Shown here: piece after piece, positions 59,396 to 64,000 of the stretch
How positions within the stretch are numbered: the stretch's first letter is position 1
Layout: every line of letters begins with the position of its first letter
Notes under the pieces: model-generated
The model's database searches: none
What the model was told of the DNA's origin: nothing
What the model saw: the letters and a program-made list of their open reading frames with translations, nothing else
DNA from: Taenia hydatigena
Taxonomy: Eukaryota > Platyhelminthes > Cestoda > Cyclophyllidea > Taeniidae
DNA length: 64,000 bases
Reading direction: 5' to 3'
Assembly (NCBI GenBank): GCA_036345935.2
Contig: JADWOT020000009.1
Location: 9,887,899-9,951,898 of the forward strand
Program-made: the position numbers and the translations under genes

Positions 59396-60595
59396 AGGAT
59401 GAGTGATGCGTGTCCTTCAAACGGCAAAACGCAGTGGATACCTCGGGACCTGTGTAGAATCTATGCAAAAGGTGGACAATCTTCGTGTTGCCAGCTGATC
59501 ACTATGGAATCAATGGATAATCAGCTTATAAACTACCTAGCACTAGGTTTTACTCAATTGTGTTCCATGGCATCAAGCAAATTTGCCCTGATATGCGTAA
59601 TCTTCTTTCTGTGAGATGTTTGATAAAGTGGGGTAAAGGATCCAGCAGATCCTGGATTGGTGAAAGACGGATTCCTGTCGACCCAAGGATCCTAATGAAT
59701 AGATCCACATAGTTGTATCTTAATGGCGAGCGTTTCTCCCCTTCATTCTCATTCGGTTAAGTTTACAAAATAACAGCCACTGAGTGAGGTTATGCTTTGA
59801 AATCTCTACGTGACGCCCTAGATCTCATTGTGCCATAATTTCCAATGACAAGGTATGTAAAAGTGCTCCAACTATTTGACCACATGGTTTTAGTTATCAC
59901 AGAAGCGAGCGGGATCTCAACTTCACTTGGCATCAAAAGTTGGTGACAGGCGTCCCTCAAAAGCTGCAGCTGATTCACGCGATTGACTCTCCTTGTGGAG
60001 TTCGTATTTCCAGTCTAGCACTGTTCCGATACGCCCTCCGACGTTCTAAGAGTCTCTTTCATTCAACAAAGGCTCACACATAAGTTAACATACTTATTTG
60101 GCCTTCTTTCACAGAAGAAGGCAGAGGACCTTCCCTCTACCGTAAACGATCGGTGATAACTATCAATCGTCACCTCTCCAACATGTTCTGTCAGGTGAAA
60201 AACGCAAAGTTGTATCATAATGTCCACATCTACTTTTTCCTCCGAAATCGTACAGACGAACGAACAAAGGAGACTCAGGTTTGGCTTGGTAACCCCAATT
60301 AACACAGCCCGTTAGAATTTCGCTAGTTACTTTTGGACTCACTCCAGCCGACCTAGATTCCACTTAGTCGTCTTCAGTTCTCCTAATATAGTTTTCATTG
60401 AATATTTTCAATAGGTCGTCATGAATGCCTCCTTCAGGGCATAATGAAGTGTTGAGAGAGGTGGGTTTGTGTGTTATTGAATGTTTACCTGTATTGGTTG
60501 TTGTTGGGACAGAGGGCTGCAGAGGTACAGCAAATGGCCTTGGAGCGAGGCCTATGAACATTCCAAGCATACCGCTAATGAAAAGGGAAAGTCAG
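59396..60595. other. Convergent gap between ERCC8 and LATS
   Basis: It holds the ERCC8 3' end and the flank past the LATS poly(A) signal. No canonical AATAAA for ERCC8 was found near its stop; a GATAAA variant sits about 225 nt on. Open frames are short and unlike known proteins. Confidence 0.35.
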
Positions 60596-60601
60596 TTTAT
60601 T
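60596..60601 (-). terminator. Poly(A) signal AATAAA for LATS
   Basis: Minus-strand AATAAA about 270 nt after the LATS stop codon (60872-60870). A short CA run lies just beside it (60610-60628). Confidence 0.45.
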
Positions 60602-60869
60602 AACACAAACGAAAACACACACATACACACAAGTCCAGAGTTATGAAAAGCGGCGCTGTAGATCTACTTGCAACTGTAGATTGGGCAAACTGTACAAATG
60701 AGCGTTCGTATGAGTGCGTGCACGTGTCTATTTTATCGTATGTGGATGCATATGACAGGGAAGTGAAGTTCAATGAGAAAGTCAAGCCACTATTTGATGC
60801 GTGAGTAGCAGATCGGGTCGAGTTTAGTCTGTACAGGAAGTAAGAAAAAGATTAGCAGCGATTGCGAAT

Positions 60870-63800
60870 TCACTGGTAAGAGGAGGAGGGCACAAGCAAG
60901 GCACTGGTCTGGTGCCACGCCTCTGTGGAGCCGATGGCACCACGTTCTGAGACGGTGGGGTTGTTGTCCTGATCGAAGAAACGCTTGAAAGTGAAGTCGG
61001 GGAAGGCGTGCGGTGCGCTAGTCAGTCCGAACGTACCTCCTCCGCCTCCAGTCCCACCACAACTGCTCTGAGAGCTCGCCTGATCATCTCCACCCGCCTC
61101 TTCATCCACCGCGTCGAAGTTGGAAGTGTCCAGCTCGTTCAGAATCTGCCAGTGCACAGCATATTCTTTACAAGTTAACGAGTGCTTTAGGCGAATTTCA
61201 ATAAGCTGAGAATGTTTTTTCTAGACTTCTCGTCTAGAATCTGCTATTGGAATAGATCATGGGTAAATGGAGTGCCTCAAACTGATCCGATTTTGGTTTT
61301 ATGTTCAGCTCTGTGCATTTCAGTGAACAGATTGGAGACAAATTGGACCCCCTTCACCGTTCTTTCGTTCTTGAGACCTATCCTCTACCCCTTCAGACCA
61401 TCCATTATCAATCCAAAATGAACTGCGAGGGAGTGAAAGGGCCAATACCTTACAGTCTTCTTTTCGACCTTCCACAAAACTCAACCAATGAAATTAAAAG
61501 CATAGGACACTCAAAATAGCCTGCAAAGTAAGCTAAGCAGAATATCACTTACAGTTGGGACATAGGGAGGTGTTTGGGTGGGTAACTTGTCCCAGTCAAC
61601 AGAACTAAAGAAAGCGTGCTGCTTCATGAGACGTGGATCGGCCAGGCGGTCCTCTGGATCGCAGAGAAGTTTGCGAATGAGATCAGCCGCATCAGAGGCC
61701 AGCCTCGGCTCTCCCGGAATCCGTAAGTGGCGCTGCCACTGGATCACTCGCAGTTGAGTGTCTAACGCCGTCTGGGCTACAAACGGTGGCCGACCAACCA
61801 GCATCTCATAGAGGATTACGCCCACCGACCACCAGTCACAGGCACGGTTGTATTCTACAGGGGAAATTTAATAGCGTTCATTGCATTATTGCTAGAAAAT
61901 AAATGCACCCGATTGTCAAGCGACAACTCTGGTAGGTGGAATAGTGTCCGACTCGATTACCCGCCCACCTTAATTAGTCGGTTCCCAGAGGGCCATGACA
62001 TTTTGGATGAAGCTTGACAGCTCGCGCCTACCCCCGCAGAAGTGACATATAGTGGACGGGTTAGCAGTCCACGAAAGCAAAAACATCCCAACAAGTACAC
62101 CTTTGCCACCATGCGACATTCAACGGAGATTATTCAGTATAACTTGCTCTCACGAGATCCTGCATTTACGATTCCACCTTATCTACTTTTTTAAGTACTT
62201 CGCCTGCATTAACCTAAGCATGCGTACAGGGAACAAGTGAAGCTAGCTTTATCAACGTGGCGAGTCACCGAACCGTGTCCTTTAAGGACCAAAGAGTGAC
62301 AGCTGACTCACAGCACACCTCGCATAGCAGAGTGAGGAATCGGCATATTTTGGCCACTTAAAATTCAGCTTATTATAGCTTTCCGCTTGATTATGGCCAC
62401 TATTTCGCCGTAAAAGCCGATGATAAGGGCGCCTCAATCCTGAATACATACGACTAGACGTCAAGTCCACATTACAGATGTGTAATGAATTTAATCGAAT
62501 AGAAAAGAAGTAGACCAGAAATAAAAATAAAGTGAAAGACGTTAACACAGCATTCTAGAACGAAAAAGTATCTGGACCGTAGTGCTCGATTTGCTTCCGA
62601 GAGAGAACTTAGTATTGAACACGATAAAAGGTGTAGATCTTGAACAATTCCTTATCTGATCCCAAATAAACTCGAGAAATGTGTCCGTATTCATAATGCT
62701 ACCATCTCTTGAATGCGACGCCATAAGCTAGAGATGAAGTGGTGGACTGAGAATGAGGGACCTAATTAAAGGCATTTAACGCCCTCAAAAAATTGAGGCT
62801 GCAAAGAAAATTCGTCCCAATAACGCTCACTTATTAAAGTGATACACAAAGCGAGAGCGGCCCAGAGTTGTAAATCATTTAACGTGAGAGGCCATTCGTA
62901 AGTTTGCTTTTGGCTGTGGAGGAACGCTCATACCGATGACCTTCAAATTACTGGACATTTCGTTTTGGTGGCATTCGTGGCGATTTAAACGCCTCATAAA
63001 TGACTAATTAAGTATATTACTGCAGTCTCCTCAAAAGAACGGCTTGCGTGTTCGGCCCCAGTTATTTTCAGAGCATAAAATTACGCATTACTGAATGTTG
63101 TGTCACTTAAAAACGCTATGCGTAGTGCAGCGTGAGGATACCTTGAACTAGCGGCCAAAAATCCGTCCAAGAGTTGACATTTCAGGTATTCCAGCACCCC
63201 CGTTGATCCTTCAGATCGAAGTGTGCCAAAAACACTAATTAAATTAGCTATGTGACAAACCTTGAAGATGAACCAAAACGGGAAATAACAGTCGAGTCAA
63301 GGACCACAACACTAAACAGAGTTGGCTAAATATGGTGAAATTACTCGAAAGTCTTATGAGATCCATCTTCGCTCTGCTTTTCATAAATATCCAGATATGG
63401 TGGGAGAGTACAAATATCCCTGATCTTTAAGTTTTGGAAAACACAAGTCCACTTGAAGACCATCATCCACCCACCTTGTCGACGCAGGATCTCTGGTGCG
63501 ATATAGTTGGGCGTGCCAACGAGCGACTTGGCGCAGCGTCGGTTAGAAGAACTTCGAATGCGCCGCTCGAGGGTCTGGTCATGCATGGGCCACACTTGAT
63601 CCCCCACCTCCCCTTCGCCCCCTTCTGCATCGCCCTCTGCTGCCCCTGTTGTCCCTGCCGCCGCTGCTTCCTCTGTGGTAGTTGAGATGGCAGTAGTCTT
63701 TTCCTGTCCGGGCTGAGGGATAGCAAACACCGGATCCCAGTATTTACTGCTATGCGTCCACCGGAAACTTGTGCACAAACCGAAGTCCGTTAGTTTGATG

Positions 63801-64000
63801 TGTCCGTCGCGGTTGATTAGAATGTTATCTGGTTTGATATCTCTGAAGGTAGAGAAACAGTTTGAAATAGAGCTTAACAATATTACTCATATGGCCTCGT
63901 AATATGTTGCCAGTTTTCCATAACAAAGTGACTCGCTGGTCTGATCTGTACTTCAACCACCTGGCGGGTACGGGACTGCTTACCGGTGTATGAAGCCCAA
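60870..64000 (-). CDS. LATS: LATS/Warts Hippo-pathway kinase, C-terminal half (cut by window edge)
   Basis: AGC/NDR-family serine-threonine kinase that phosphorylates YAP/Yorkie in the Hippo pathway. Seen exons from the 5' side: the end of one at 64000-63984 (LGFIHR), 63842-63475, 61854-61553, 60870-61145 (last). Phases close. Catalytic loop HRDIKPDNILINRDGHIKL, DFGLCTSFRWTHSSKY, then a low-complexity Ala/Gly/Glu insert, and the activation segment RRCAKSLVGTPNYIAPEIL with the MST-target serine position. DWWSVGVILYEMLVGRPPF follows. The C-tail has TSNFDAVDEE and the hydrophobic motif FPDFTFKRFFD with its phosphorylatable Thr. The insert between DFG and APE marks LATS rather than NDR kinases. 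The N-terminal half, the MOB-binding region and the start lie outside the window. Intron 61855-63474 is 1.6 kb. Confidence 0.95.

Overview
The window is nuclear DNA from a metazoan, most probably a parasitic flatworm and within those a tapeworm (cestode). The genes are animal housekeeping and signalling genes cut into many exons. A large share of the introns are only 32-44 nt long beside others of 0.1-2 kb, which fits cestode genomes. Clade placement is inference: no marker sequence was compared by search. For almost every gene below, exon borders were set by hand from GT/AG signals, reading-frame closure and remembered similarity to the human protein. Exon edges are therefore predictions.

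Layout. 705-12487 (+): TMEM94, a 20-exon P-type-ATPase-like membrane protein. 13065-14484 (-): ribosomal protein L3. 15828-19850 (-): glutathione synthetase, 8 exons. 21733-25406 (-): DNA topoisomerase I, 8 exons, with one GC-AG intron. 25407-33813: long tract with no recognised gene and one copy of a decayed dispersed repeat. 33814-47013 (-): a protocadherin whose ectodomain is one large exon (44341-47013). Its cytoplasmic tail may be spread over small exons through what first looks like a 10-kb desert; those exons are inference. 47651-49745 (-): palmitoyltransferase ZDHHC6. It starts 568 bp from VPS51 (50314-55906, +), a divergent pair. VPS51 is followed after 118 nt, on the same strand, by an ERCC8/CSA-like WD40 gene (56025-59395). 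60870-64000 (-): the 3' part of a LATS/Warts Hippo-pathway kinase, cut by the window edge.

How the genes relate. They do not form one pathway; this is an ordinary eukaryotic stretch. The most notable points are four. VPS51 and the CSA-like gene look like a trans-spliced polycistronic pair, and the CSA-like gene has no in-frame ATG of its own in its first two exons. The protocadherin could have two alternative membrane-spanning C-termini. Topoisomerase I has a 36-nt GC-AG intron that is the only tested choice that closes the frame. TMEM94 has a changed residue in its C-terminal GMN motif. I did not find a wholly new system.
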